Positions 19,817 through 34,004 are shown, counted from the first letter of the stretch. The stretch: 64,000 nucleotides of DNA from Chrysomallon squamiferum (GCA_012295275.1 CM022673.1:5537811-5601810); one strand, 5' to 3'. Program-made: numbers and translations. The notes: a model not told the origin generated them from the sequence alone.

Positions 19817-19931
<115 letters not shown>

Positions 19932-22924
19932 ATTTGTTGTACAAAAACATCTATTAATACATCTATTGTCACAAGTAATTTTTTATTAATCGTTTATTTT
20001 CTTTCTTTATTTATTATTATTGTAATTTTTTTTTTTTTGTGGGGTGGATTATGTCAGATATTTTTGCCATTTTGTAAGATCTTGGCCAAAAAATTCCTTA
20101 TTTTTTATTTATTTTTTAATAGTTTAAATCTTATTTTACAATACAAATACTTCATAACTATTCTAAGTTGATATTTATTTATTTAGAGTGCAATTTTTTA
20201 AATTTCTTAAATATTTTTTTTAAAGAAAATAAAAAGTGTGCATGTCCTAAAATGAGTAAATTAGAAAACAAGCCTTCCCAAATGTCAGTGATGTGTAATA
20301 ATGAATATCTTTAATAATGTAATTAAAATCACTTCTTTCTTTTTTTCAGATAAAATTAATAACAATCTATAAAATATAAAATTTCAGAAGATAAGAATCA
20401 TTATTTCATACACTACAAAAATAAGTAAACAATTATTCTTCGTACGAATCAGCTGGTAGGTTTTCCAAGATCTGGTTTATCCAGAAACCTCATTGTACAG
20501 TTGGTTGGCATGGTAACACATGGGTCTTTTTCAAGTTCAAATATGAGAATTCTGTTTTGTTGTGGGTAGGCAAAGAGTAGATTTTTTGGCACATACAGAG
20601 TCACTTGGGGACCTTTGGCAGGCCAGTATTTTCCTAAATTGAAGTCATTGATGAAAACCTGGCCCTGAAATTAAAATACCAGTTTTATAAAAACATTATA
20701 GATACATTAAATAGGCAAGTATGCAACAATAATCTGAAACAAAACATTATGTCAAAGAAAACTTCACTAATTTATTATCAAATTATTTATTATTTAACTT
20801 TTTTTCACTAGGTGGCATAATACTGTCTTTAAATTTCACTCATAAAATGCTTTGATTTTTTTGTTTTCCAATCCAATATTTTAGATGTATGTCTTTATTA
20901 AATTATACATTCTGGTATGAGTATCATTTAAAGATGAAGACTTAAAAATATGTTTTATTTTATAAGTAATGTATAATTATATGAAAAATCCATTTATCCT
21001 TTTCCTATCCCCATTATATATGTTATTACTGGCAAAACATCTGTTACAACAATGATAAAATTTCAATGAGTAAACATTCTACCAACTCTCAATAAACTAT
21101 TTATCCTTGACCCAGAGGTCCAGAGGTCATATAGTAGCAGGCATTAAACACACACTTTAGCATTTGCTAGTGAATTTTAATATGTTAACAATAGTTATCT
21201 ACAATAATAACTGATCCAATTGCAGATATACGGCCAGAAAGGGAAAAAATAATAGCAAAATTAATTAAATTGAAAATGATATAAAGACTAATCAAGAACA
21301 ATGTTACTCTGTAACAAGCTTTTTGTTCAAGATCAATCTTGATATAATATTTAATTTAATTAATTTAATTGACATTTTTAATGCAATGTGAAGACAACAA
21401 ACTTTACACCAAGGTAAAATAAAATGTGAAAAACCAAAATACATAATCTAAAAACTTCATACCTTAAATAAAACCAGCCAAAACTAAAACAAAATATAAA
21501 CAAGTGAAAGATATAATTCAAGGACTTCATACCTTTCCCCAGGGTCTGGGGTCTAGAAATGTATCATGTGGTTCTGCATCTTTGGGTAACTGAAACAATC
21601 CTTTGTAGAAAGTTGGAGTTGTCCAGTTGCCATTATAATTTTCTTTATATTGATCTGTCTTATTGGATAATCTGTAAGTAAAACAAATACTGACACATTT
21701 TTTTTAAAACCCACAATATTCTTATATCACAAAGTGCACAAAAGTAAACACTATATAGCAATATTTTTTTTGTTCATGATAACAAACTGAAACTAACAAC
21801 ATAAATGATAGAAAAAAAGTTTAAGTATATATTATGAATATGCAATAATTGAAATGTCCATGAAGACAGATCATTACAAAAAATAGATTATTTGAATTTC
21901 ACAATCAAATATAATAAACTGAAACGGAATTATTCCTGATGTTATGTACCAGTAAAATAAAAATCTTACAAGTGAGGGCTAAAGTTTGAGATATTTTCTA
22001 TAAATAATGGATAGATTTCCCAGTTCACTGGTTTGTCTGATCCAATAGTTATATTGCTGACTATGCCCTGAAAAATAAATACACACTTAATAAACAAACA
22101 GATGATGATTAAATTAATATAATAACTTAAAACATGATCCAGTAATATTATATTTAAAAGTTTAACTGACTGTTAATTTTCCAATATTAACTAATTTTAT
22201 AGATTTATTTCAATATCATCATTATTTTTTCTTCTTCTTTTTATTATTATCATCATCATCAATATTATTATTATTATTTTTTATTATTTAAATATTTTCT
22301 TTTATCTCATTATTTTATGAAAGAAATTACTAAATTTTACATTAATCATGATTTATGATGAATAATTTCAGTAATCTTATATAAATTAAAAATAATATTT
22401 ACAGCTTTGTTATTAATGCTGCTATTGCTATTAAAATTACTGCCAAAATCATTTCCACCTTGTCTCTCATTACTTTCATCCTAATACAAAACGTAACACA
22501 ATATCTAGCACAATATTGCTAATACTATTAACACTAAAACACTTACTAGGACTGTCACTACAACTAGGTTTTTTTTAGTACTTTTATTACAACATACTCT
22601 GCCAGCCCTTTCACCATTACTACCACTATTATTTTTGTTATTGCTCTGTGTCTGTGTCTCCACATGCATAAATAACTTTCAAATTGTCAGCTTAAAAAGA
22701 AATCCAAATAATTTGGGATTTTTTTTACCTTCTGATTTGGGTCAAGTCCAGGTTCACAGAAGACTTTCCCCATATTTTCAACAAGAATATCAAGAGTGTC
22801 ACCCTCTTTGACAGATATCTGCAGTATGTTACTAGTGCGATATATCAGTATACCAACAGTTTGCTGAAAAAATAAATATTATTATTATCATTTTTATTGT
22901 TGTTGTTGTTGTTGATATTATTAC

Positions 22925-22930
22925 TATTAC

Positions 22931-22991
<61 letters not shown>
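22925..22991. repeat. (ATT)n microsatellite
   Basis: About 20 ATT units in intron 13 of copy 1. Confidence 0.95.
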
Positions 22992-22994
<3 letters not shown>

Positions 22995-23429
22995 TTCATT
23001 CTTATTAATTGCATTAAACTATTTTGGAAATTTAAATTAATATTTTTATTAATAATTTTATTTTACTTTTTTTTTTATTATACTCATTATATAGTTTTAG
23101 ATTGCTATAATAAGAATAATATGAATTCAGAAAGCAGTTTCAGACAGATTTATTAAGAAAATAAATAATTTAATATTACAAACTGTTTGCAAATCTGCAG
23201 TATTTATATACTTCTATATACACATGAGTATGCTTATGTATATCTTTTAAGAAACTGGAAATTCATGTACAAAATATTTTATTCCTCATTAAATCTCTTT
23301 ATACTAATTATAATTAACATTAATATTACAAACTTACTCTATTCACCATCACATAGCCCCTGTCTCTGATTCCTGTAATCTCCAGTGTCTCATTATTGTA
23401 AGTCTTAGTCAGTGTGTGGCGATATAATA

Positions 23430-23486
23430 TATACCCATAATACTGAAATAATAACAATAATATACATCCATAATATGGAAAAATAA

Positions 23487-23521
<35 letters not shown>

Positions 23522-23610
23522 AATTCTGAAATAATAATAATTATATATAACCATAATACTGGAATAATAGCAATAATAATATATATTCATAATACTGAAA
23601 TAATAGTAAT
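23430..23610. repeat. Tandem repeat containing the exon-13 acceptor, copy 1
   Basis: Units of the form 'ccataatactgaaataataataata' repeat directly upstream (gene sense) of exon 13, whose true acceptor is TATTTCAG|TATTATGG at 23442/23443. Each unit recreates part of that acceptor. Homologous arrays occur in copies 2 and 3. Confidence 0.7.
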
Positions 23611-25587
23611 AATAAAATATACAAGCATTAAATTTAAAAGCATATTAAACAGATATTTGCTTGAGATTTTTTAAGATAGAGACTAAATTAACAGAGTTAT
23701 ACTAATAATACAACCAAATTATTAAATTACCAAACACACTATCTGTCTCTCACACACACAAAGATACATACTAACTCATTCACTCATTTCTTCTCTCTTG
23801 CAAGGATAATATTTTATATTAAACCTGTCCTAGGTTCTCCATGTTGATTGGATACTGTGATTTGACAACACCAGACGTAAGTTTTGAAAGACCATCTTGG
23901 ATAGTAAACATCTAAAATAAAAAGTTCCAAAACATAATGATAAATCTCTGAAATGTCAGTTTCTTCAGGAAAACAAAATCCTTAAATTTTAAAAACTGGT
24001 GTACACACATTGTTCTGCCTGGTAAATTATTTTGTTAATTGTTCTGTTTATCAAAATTATAAAAATTATGAACAAAAAACCCTTTCTTGAGTGTCAATAA
24101 ATTATCATGTAATAGTTAGTGCATGATGAATTAAAAAATAATAATAATTAAAGAATGTACATCATGAAATAAAATTCTAGATAATTAATATAAACATATA
24201 TAGTGATATAAATAAACCAGTCTTACTTTAGTAAGTTTAACAGATCCATAGGCAGCCTTTGTTATGTTTGGTGGAACTGGTGTGGGTTTGTTATCTGTGT
24301 ACTGTAGTTGTAAAACAAACAGAAAAAAAACAGTGTGACGTCACATCTGTATAAGCTTTATTAATAATAAAATATGACAATAACAATTAGCAATTTATTT
24401 TGTTTCTTGGTTGTTGTTTTTTCTTCAAAATTCAGTCAAATAAAAATAATTGCACGATGGTGATAATTAGTATAAAAATATAAAATGTTGGGTATAAACA
24501 ATATAAAAATTAAAAGGTGATTTATTGTAGATTACCAAGAATGAATGTGAAATTATATATATTTTCAAAATCTGTTACTTTAGTTTATATTAAGATGTTA
24601 TACACAAAGCAGGAGTGTTATAAATTAAAAAATAAATAAATAAATAATAATAATAATAATATACCTTTTTGATAATATTTCTCAACTGAAAATATTTTTC
24701 TGTGGTGTCTCCTGACTCTGTGATTGGAGAATCATGATCATAACTTGGAATCACTATTTTTAATGGCCTTCCTAATAAAACTCCTACATCAAAAATATAG
24801 AAGTAAACTTAGTTTAGTTTAATTATGAAAAAGAGAAAAATTCTCAGTTCCAGTATTAAAAAATGCACTACAGAACTTTTTTTTCAAATGTGTGCATGTG
24901 TGAAATACTGTTGGATGTTTTATTTTTTAATTTGTTATGTTTTTTTAAACAATTTTCTTTTTTTCTATAATTTTTTTTTTTTCTAATTTTAAACATTAGT
25001 TTAGTTTAACTATGAAAACTATTAATATGTCTGTAACAAGAATAAAATTAAAGATGAGATAACAATTATATTCTAGGGATTTTGGTGCAGTTATGTTAAC
25101 TTGGTGTAACTTTAAGTAAGAGTGGTCACAGTTTATAATAATTAACTCATCTGTATTAAATAAACATGATTGATACAGACAGTATTTTCTCATAAACACT
25201 GCTGATATATAGTTATTATTTCAAATTATTAGTTATTATTATTACTCTTATTATTAATCATAAATCTTCCTTTTTCTCCCCCTTAAGAACGAAAAAGCTG
25301 TAGTCTTACTTGTTGCGATGATTCGCATTGAAAGCGACTGATGATTAACTAACGCAGATAATTACGATGCACTAACTCGCCACACTTGCATAGATGCTGT
25401 GATACGAAAGTGTCTTAGAACATTACTGAACCCTAACAATGAAAGTGATCAAATGGTATTACTATTTGTAGAAAGTGGAAGTAGTGGTGAGCTGCTAGCG
25501 TTTAATAATAACAATGTAATGGAACTGAGAAAAACAGAAACAAAATAATATGCAATTGTGCAGCAGACACTTTCGAGAGGTTTGGGT

Positions 25588-25603
25588 GGCCCTGAAAAGG
25601 GCC
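25588..25603 (-). terminator. Histone mRNA 3' stem-loop (H4)
   Basis: The minus strand reads GGCCCTTTTCAGGGCC followed by ACCC, the canonical 6-bp stem, 4-base loop for SLBP binding. It is followed by a purine-rich CTCGAAAGTGTC like the U7 snRNA-binding histone downstream element. Confidence 0.95.
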
Positions 25604-25640
25604 GTTGAGAATTGTTGTCGAGTTTGGGGAGGCTGCAAAT

Positions 25641-26003
<363 letters not shown>

Positions 26004-26012
26004 CTATTTATA
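26004..26012 (-). promoter_or_regulatory. TATA box of H4
   Basis: The minus strand reads TATAAATAG about 52 bp before the H4 ATG, appropriate for a short histone 5' UTR. Confidence 0.8.
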
Positions 26013-26249
26013 GCTCTGGCGATCTGCGAAACGATTGTGAACAAAAAAATTATGAACGTCGGACGTGAAAGGAAACTGCACACTTAGCGCCGTTTCGATG
26101 CGAAGAAAGTGCAGTGGGTAATCCAACGTGCTTTCATCGGGCGACACCAGTTAGTGAAATAAATGACAGATTAAGTTAAATTCAGTGAGTCGTTCCTTCG
26201 CTCTGATTTCCGTATCGGCTAATACGAACGCGAACGACGGAATCGAGAA

Positions 26250-26320
26250 ACAGCCAATCGTTTTCGAGCACTTTGCTGGCCAATGAAAACCAGCTAGAGT
26301 TTTGGCGGCAACCAATGAAG
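26250..26320. promoter_or_regulatory. Cluster of three CCAAT boxes between H4 and H2B
   Basis: CCAAT occurs on the plus strand at 26254-26258, 26280-26284 and 26312-26316, 300-360 bp upstream of the H4 start. Such spacing is typical of histone promoters. The plus-strand orientation would suit a divergent partner such as H3, but no such gene follows to the right, so they may serve H4 in reverse or be the remains of a lost divergent pair. Confidence 0.55.
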
Positions 26321-26667
26321 ACATTTCGGCGCGCAATGTGCGTTTGAAACAAATACGTTCGAGCGTGCCATTATTATTATCAAGTTCGTGTCCTATTTCA
26401 TTCAATAAAAATTAAAATAACCTTTCCGAGTTCGAATAGTTATGTGTATGTCCGATTTCATTGGACGTGGGCACGTAAAAAGAGTTCTCCATACCATTCC
26501 TTAATATAATTTACTTTATTATTATTATCATTATTTATAAATTTTGTTTCATTTCAAGTTATTTATTTTATTTATGTATTACTATTAGTTTCTTTAAATG
26601 ATTTTATTACGTCAGGAACAACTAGTTTTATGCAACTGTATAAAATATACTTTCGGGAGATTTCGGT

Positions 26668-26683
26668 GGCCCTGAAAAGGGCC
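26668..26683 (-). terminator. Histone mRNA 3' stem-loop (H2B)
   Basis: Minus-strand GGCCCTTTTCAGGGCC, identical to the H4 stem-loop, 39 bp after the H2B stop, followed by a CCCGAAAGT downstream element. Confidence 0.95.
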
Positions 26684-26722
26684 GTTGGGAAATAGTAAGG
26701 TGGAAATGTGCGGCTATCCACT

Positions 26723-27091
26723 TTACTTGCTGCTAGTGTATTTGGTGACAGCTTTGGTGCCCTCGGACACAGCGTGCTTGGCCAGCTCGCCGGGAAGAAG
26801 CAGACGTACGGCTGTCTGGATTTCCCGAGATGTGATGGTGGATTTCTTGTTGTATTGAGCCAAGCGAGAAGCTTCGGCTGCAATTCTCTCGAAGATGTCG
26901 TTGACAAAACTGTTCATGATAGACATGGCCTTGCTGCTGACGCCGGTATCAGGGTGAACCTGTTTCAAAACTTTGTAGATGTAGATTCCGTAGGATTCCT
27001 TTCTCCTCTTCCTTCGTTTCTTGTCCCCGGAACGAGCGGCCTTTGCCTTTCCAGCTTTCTTTGCTCCCTTTGTGCTAATCTTAGGTGCCAT
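26723..27091 (-). CDS. H2B: Histone H2B
   Basis: Intronless H2B of 122 residues, starting [20 protein letters not shown], with the basic [11 protein letters not shown] tail junction, the [14 protein letters not shown] histone fold start and the C-terminal AVTKYTSSK. The frame is open upstream, but the homologous start is the Met at 27091; this fits invertebrate H2B length and the promoter position. H2B pairs with H2A; no H2A lies nearby. A TATA-like TTTAAAAG (27141-27148) and a CCAAT box (27240-27244) precede it, and a stem-loop follows the stop. It shares strand with H4 and with the host beta-galactosidase gene. Confidence 0.97.
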   Translation of the reverse strand: MAPKISTKGAKKAGKAKAARSGDKKRRKRRKESYGIYIYKVLKQVHPDTGVSSKAMSIMNSFVNDIFERIAAEASRLAQYNKKSTITSREIQTAVRLLLPGELAKHAVSEGTKAVTKYTSSK

Positions 27092-27140
27092 ATTGCTGCG
27101 AGTAACGAAACGAGAATGAAAAATTAGCCCGTTTTCGTGT

Positions 27141-27244
27141 CTTTTAAATGTTTCGAGGGGATCGAGTTGAGAATCGAAAGTGTGCGACTTTGCGAGTAAA
27201 TAGCGGACGTGATTGTAGTCAACGCCTCGCGGCTTTACCATTGG
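27141..27244 (-). promoter_or_regulatory. H2B promoter (TATA-like and CCAAT)
   Basis: The minus strand has TTTAAAAG at 27141-27148, about 50 bp before the ATG, and CCAAT at 27240-27244, about 150 bp before it. Confidence 0.65.
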
Positions 27245-27298
27245 TTGGCGGTTTGTTCTGAATTCATCAGCGAGCAAGCGCGAGGTTATGAAAGAAAC

Positions 27299-27532
27299 AA
27301 AAGCAGGTCAATTTCAGTCAAAATAAATGGTCACCCCTCAGTGATTGACAATGGCATTCCACAAGGTTCAGTGGCCTCGCCAACTATTCAACATTTACAT
27401 CAACGACGTACACAGCACTCTTTGCTGACAACTGCGCTCTTTTGGCGAGCAGGCTGATCGGTTACAGCATTAAACAATCATTACAAAAAGATTTAATCAA
27501 TCTAAACGACTGAGCGTTAAAATGGGGCATGC
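27299..27532 (+). pseudogene. LINE reverse transcriptase fragment
   Basis: The plus strand encodes NGIPQGSVASPT, the fingers/palm motif B of non-LTR reverse transcriptases, then, after a frameshift near 27383, LFNIYINDV, then after another near 27420, FADNCALLA, a degenerate version of the YADD-type catalytic motif. A stop follows in LNLND-stop. Only about 80 codons remain. It lies directly upstream of the H2B promoter within the same insertion and is dead. Confidence 0.8.
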
Positions 27533-30111
27533 ATTTATTTATTGTGTTATTCTCTGTTAGAAATTTGTTTTATTAAGAATTAAAAGCAAATAATAAAATA
27601 AATAATTATAAGCTCCATTAATAAATTGATAAACTATGATAAAAGTCTTTTAAAATTTTTATAAAATGATTCTGTGATAAAAAGTGAACGCCAACCTGTC
27701 CAGTATCCAAAGTTAGTTCCTCCTGCAAACATATATCTGAAATAAAATATTTTATTAAAAGTATTTCGTACAGAGCAAAACAAAAAAGAAAAAAAAAATT
27801 TCTAAATCTAGATTTTAATATAAATTTTAAATTTTGTAAGTTTTATTTTATTTATTTTATTAATTTATTTTTTTGAAGAAAAGAAAAGAAATAACTATAC
27901 ATGCATGCATGCATACACACACACATAGATACATACATACAGTATGTAACTATAATGTTAACAATAGTAACACTGACATTATAACCAGTGTGTAACCATG
28001 ATTTTAACAACACTTACATACTAACACTAGCCTTGTAAGCTAGAAGAATATCCAGACTTTTTGCCATGGCGTGCCAGTCACGATGATGCCAGGGCTCACC
28101 CCAGTAGTCTATCTCACCTGTGTAAAACTCGTTACACACCTGTAAGAAAATAATTACTTTTATTACATTACATGTAACAAAAATAAGCTTTATTATGCAT
28201 CTATAAACAAAAATTACTTTTTTTTATATACCTGTAAACAAAATGCCTTTATTTAATACAGGTAACCAAAAATTACCTTTATATATAGCTATAAACAAAA
28301 ATTATTTCTACTGTACATCAAAATACCTTAATTATATACATGTAAACAAAAATTATCTTCATCACACATTTGTACATACTTACAGATTAATGTTTCTTCA
28401 TATTGCTTAAAATAATTAAGAGATCAGAGCAATCCTGTTGGTGTTTGTATAAACTACAAGCTCCTCAGAGGTTCCTAATCTTAATTTTGTGACAGGCATT
28501 TTATTTTATCTATGATAAATATACAAATATACTGATGCTTTTAATTCTTAATATTTTAATTATTTTTCTAACAGAGAATAACACAATAAATACATCAAAA
28601 GAAATATATATTTATATGTATGTTAAGATTAAATTGTTTATGCTGCACAATCATAAAGATGTTTTTAAAAATAAATAACAAATTAAATTTCAGTATTATT
28701 ATACATATGGTCAATGGTGTATATTTGTAACATATGCTTTTATTTTGAGTAGAATAAGAAACTCACAGAAGGACCATGAGGTTCCCATCTTCTCTGAGGT
28801 TCAAATGCCTTACTTGCATTAACTGAAACATAATAATGTATATTTATAATAGAGAAAATGAAAAGTTTCAGGATACACTCCAGTAGATACAGACAAGTAA
28901 AATGGTTAAAGACTCTTCAGTTAAAACTTGTATTTATAAAATACAATAAGCATATGCAGATATCAGTGTGTTATTTGAATAAATTAAAAAGGAATGTAAA
29001 ACAAGCTTTAACAAACCTCTGTTTTTAATTAAGTTTATATAATAATATCAAATAAACAAGTAACGTAAATGGGAATAGATATTATATATATATATATTTT
29101 TTTTTTTTCAGTAATCTTAACTTAAGAAAGGACCAAGATATAAGATTATAAAACACAAATTAGCATAAGGATATATTAAAATGATTAACATGTTATGCCA
29201 AAATCAATTGTGGCGTAGAGACCCTCCAATGTTCCACACTTCAAGGGTCGGTCTGAACCATTATCCAGAGTGAACAAGACTATCTCGTCTCCAAGGTAAT
29301 TGCGAAATGTCTTCTTTAGATAGCGCAGATAGTCAGTGTCACATGCAAAATAGATACCATATTCATTTTCTACCTGTAAAATTCAAATAAATAAATAGAT
29401 AACAAAAATTTTTTTTTTATTTATTATAGAATTTTTATCACTGTTCTTTTTGTGATTTTGTTATATATTTTATTTTGGGGGTGTTTATGCTTTGTTTGTT
29501 TGTTTTGGTGTTTTTATTACTTTTTCTGTACTTTATTTATTACTTTTCTTCTTTTTTCCTGTATTTTTATTTATTTATTAGTTGTTTTTTGTAGTAACTT
29601 TTTTTATTTTATTAATATTACAAAAAGAAAAATTAATATTAATTTAGAAATATATATATGTTACACAACATATGTTATTTTCAGTTAAAAAATACTGAAT
29701 TTGGTCCTTCTCATTTAGTTCAAACATCACATTATATTAATTGTCAATCTTTGTTCTTGCTCTAATGTTGCATTTCCATATCATGGTGAAAAATCAACAT
29801 GACTACAATATTATATTATTATTTATTTACTTTATTTATCTTGTGAATACAATGCATTACCTGTACAGCAATGATTGGTCCACCATTTTGATAAAGAAGA
29901 GGTTTCACCACTGGCAACATAATACTCAGCCATTTGTCCAAAGCAGAAATGTACACTGAAAACAGAAGTGAATGTTTAAAATAATATCAACAGTTTTAAC
30001 TATTTAAAAGGTATAATTAATATGCTCTTGATATTGTTCAGTTTTATTATTTATTTAGCAAAAATATGACTGCATATAAATTTATATGGTAAGTTACATT
30101 TTAAAGAGGTT

Positions 30112-30148
<37 letters not shown>

Positions 30149-30228
30149 GTAATAATATACATAAATAATAATGTCATCATCATCATCACTATTATTAATT
30201 TATTTAACAGTAGCAGTACAAAAAAAAT

Positions 30229-30235
30229 AAAATAA

Positions 30236-30290
<55 letters not shown>

Positions 30291-30291
30291 A
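30229..30291. repeat. (AAAT)n microsatellite
   Basis: About 15 AAAT units in intron 4 of copy 1, following an AAT run at 30115-30148. Confidence 0.95.
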
Positions 30292-31019
30292 ATAGAAAAT
30301 AAATGTAAAATCTGAGTATAAATAGGTACAACTATTTCATTTAACTTCATTATATACTAAAACCCCAAAGACTAAAATATTCATAAACTAACCAGGATCC
30401 ATTGATCGTACGACCATGTTTTTGCATGTGCTGTCAGCCATCCTGGAAGACCACCCTGAAATATAAATTTAATTCTGTAATAATAATAATAATAATAATA
30501 ATAATTAACAATAATAATTAACAAAATAATAAGAAGAAGAGTTATAAAATTTCATCCAAAAACAGAAAACAAATTCCATTAATGTACACCTCCCTATTCA
30601 GAATGAGATTCCTTACACCATGCAGTGGAAGCAACTCTTCTAGAAGACAAAAATGGTTAGCTCCTTGTTTCTTTGTTGGCTTGTTGGCTTGTATTTTAAA
30701 AAATATCCAAAGAACAGTTTTCCAAAAGTTATTCTTACAAAATCCCAGCCTCCATCTACATAGGGCCCAGGGCGGAGGATGACAGTGAAATTGAGGGTGT
30801 GACAAAGTTTGACAAACCCAACCAGATCCAGATTATCTCCAAAATCATAAATCCCTGGTCTCGGATTATGATAATTCCATGGGACATATGAAAAAAAAAA
30901 ATAAAAATAATCTTCTGAAAAAAAAAAAATAATTTGTTTTTTCTTATTTGTTGTTAGTTTTTATTTTATTATTTTATTTTAATAAAATTTGAACATCTTC
31001 TGATTAAAAATCGAGATCT

Positions 31020-31726
31020 GTTACAAAATAAGTTAAATTCGAAGATTAATATTATAAATGTTATAAATATTACATTGCAAATTATCACTGTAACACTGCA
31101 TTTGAAAATTATAAAATGTTAAACTTATGACGTTGCTATATTATTAGATGATTCACAGAATGTTATACATTGTGTAATTAAAGTTTTACAAATATATTTC
31201 TAGTGAATTTTTTTTTTAAAAAAAAATGTTATATTTATACACTGTAATACAAATTATTGTATAAATGACGTATATTTAGAGGTTAAATGTTATATATATA
31301 TATATTACTAAAGCGTTAATGTGATTGTAATAATATTTTATAAAATGTTATATTTAATTTGTTACAAATATTACTAAATGTTAATATGACTAAACTTTAA
31401 CAGAATCTTATAAAAACGTTTTATTTAATTTGTTATAAATAATATTATTAAATATATTAACAGAATGTTAAAAAATGTTAAAATTACGTAGACTGATATA
31501 AATACATCCGATGAATGTTTTTAAAAATGGTAGTTTACGTTATAATAAATTTAAACATCAGTTGAATGTTATAAAATGTCATAATAACGTTGTTACCTAT
31601 GTATTATTTGAATGTTAGAAAACGTTAAACCAATATTGCCACATATATATATTAATAAAATGTTCTAAAAATTGTATACTTATTTTGTTACGGATAAACC
31701 AGTTCAATATTAAAACTAATATTTAC
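31020..31726. repeat. Intron-2 minisatellite of copy 1, unit includes the exon-2 donor
   Basis: Diverged units of roughly 45-60 bp built on 'gaatgttataaaatgttata(a/c)tta(c)gttgttacaaatat'. On the minus strand each keeps a version of the exon-2 junction GTAACAAC|gtaatt, compared with the true GTGACAAC|gtaaat at 31726/31727. Related arrays occur in copies 2 and 3. Confidence 0.7.
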
Positions 31727-32517
31727 GTTGTCACAGAATTCAGACCAGCAGCATACATTTTTCTCAGCCTGTCTTCCCAGTAGATGCGAGGTATTTGATT
31801 ATAATGAATACTTCCTGAGACATAGCGGAATGGTTTGCCATCTTTCAGAAACTGATCTCCTTTATAATCTATTGTAAATGAACCACCATCAGTCTAAAAT
31901 TAAAATATAATGTAGAGTTGTATGTGGCCGGGTGCATAAAACACATCTACACAAAAACTACACTAGTAAAACCTTCTTTATATCTTTAATTCCTCTTGAT
32001 AATCATACAACACTATAGACAATTATTACTGATCATAGTAAGAAATCATAATGCTGAGAACTGGCACCACGTCGTTCTGCAGGTATTCTTTCTTGAACTT
32101 TCAACTCTCATCCCAGGCACACTGATAATAAAGTCGTAACATTTCACACCCCTGACCAATACTGTCCTGGGTTCCTTAACACAGCCCCAGTGTTTACCAT
32201 ATTTTAATGTTCCAAGTGTCTTGGAGGAATCTACATAAAATCACATATTCAGTAAAAACCTCCAAAATAAATATGATAATTTTTTTTCTATTTCATAACA
32301 AAATCTAATATCGTTATATGTTACAGAGTCTACTGTATAGATTTGCGTACACCATTCGAGAATTGTGAAGTATTTCAGACAGCAAGTAAGATTCTTGTTT
32401 CCAGCCCTATTTAAAGTGAATTATATGTGATTTAATTAACAAATACAAACTTACCAATGTCGCCAAAGCGATCCCACCAAAACAAAACAGTATAAAGTGA
32501 CAGCTACGACAAACCAT

Positions 32518-32809
32518 TTTACTTTCCAACTTGTACGTTGAACGAACAAGGAAATGTGTAATTTCTAACCGCTTACTGTCACATGACTTGTAAGTGTATA
32601 AAAAAAAAAAAAAAAAAAACATGGTGTCACATTACTCAGGAGTTTCAACCAGATATACTCTTCAGTCTAAAATAAGGCACAGTATTTTATTGTCATTATT
32701 ATTATTTTAAAAGTTAGTTTTGTTGTTGTTGTTGTTGTTGTTGATTTTCAGAGCTACTGTAAACGCTGCATCCATAGGCGCCATGTTTCTGTTTTTAAAG
32801 TTGTTCTCT

Positions 32810-32853
<44 letters not shown>

Positions 32854-34004
32854 TCACATGGCATGAATGAGAAAACCTTTTCAAAAATTTATACACCAGT
32901 ATTGTTACCTTAGACATAACAATGTATTCATTTATGGACAGTTTATTGTTTTTAGCAGTAACTAAAGAATATTTTTCACTGATGAACTGTAATGGTGTGT
33001 TTGAAACTTAAGGTGAAAATATTATCATTAATTTATTTATTTATTTTTTTTTTTTTTCCTTTAATTAAAAAAAGAAGAAGAAGAAGAAGACAAGAAAAAA
33101 GAAAAAGAAAGAAGTAAAATCGGAAAAACAAGATAAAATAATAATACTAATAAATAAAGTTAATAAATATACGAATTGTCTTCTTTTTGTTGTTTTATTT
33201 TTAATTTTGAATAACATTGTTTATTTAATTATAATTTATTACCATCATTTATTTATTTATTGAAAGTTATTTAATTTTTGGTGACTGGACATCATTTTTA
33301 GATGGAATCAACTGTAATGTAGTAAACAGTTCCACTCAAGAGCAGAAAGTCCAAATTTTCAGTTCTGTTATTTGCTATCCAAGAATAAATTCCATTTCAA
33401 ATTCAAATGCTATAGCTTATGCTTCCTGCTGATAATAAAATAATTTTGCAGGTCGAATTATGGGACACAATTATTTCAGCATTACCAAAATATTTTTTTG
33501 CTTTTTTTCTTATGAAGGTAGAATGTATTAGGATGTCGGAATGTAAATTATGCAATAAAAAATAAATAAAAACAAGAGTAATAGAAAACAATTTATTATA
33601 CAAATGACAATAAACATGAATAAATACATCAAAATATAAAAGTATAAATGCATGAAATCATTGTTGTTTAACAAGTGATTTAGTTTAAGATCTGTCATAA
33701 AAATATAAAATTATTTTGAAATAAAAATGCCTCTTCCCTTTGTATGAAAATATACAACTTTATTTATCAAAAATTATTTCAATATTCGAAATCCTTCATC
33801 ATTGTTAATATTATTTGTGTTTATTATTTTATTTTTATTTATTTATTTATTTAGACTAATACTATCATCATCACAATAATGGTTAAATAAATTATTCAAA
33901 ATTATCAATGTTTATTTTCAGAGACAAACATCTGTGAAATATATAACTTCCACAAACACCCATTTTAAAAATAAGTAAATAATGACATTTTCATTCCTGT
34001 CAAA
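32518..34004. other. Spacer between beta-galactosidase copies 1 and 2
   Basis: Holds the copy 1 promoter (right of 32517), a poly-T run at 32813-32850, short AT microsatellites and the copy 2 3' UTR. A minus-strand AATAAA (33911-33916) lies about 90 bp after the copy 2 stop and is conserved at copy 3. No other gene was seen. Confidence 0.6.
33911..33916 (-). terminator. Candidate poly(A) signal of copy 2
   Basis: Minus-strand AATAAA about 90 bp after the stop, in a block conserved with copy 3 (44205-44210). Confidence 0.6.

Noticed and set aside
26708-27127. 139-codon plus-strand ORF
   Set aside because: Antisense of histone H2B, with no independent support.
27092-27277. 62-codon N-terminal extension of H2B
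   Set aside because: The frame is open by chance across the promoter; H2B homologues start at the Met at 27091, and TATA and CCAAT elements lie inside the extension.
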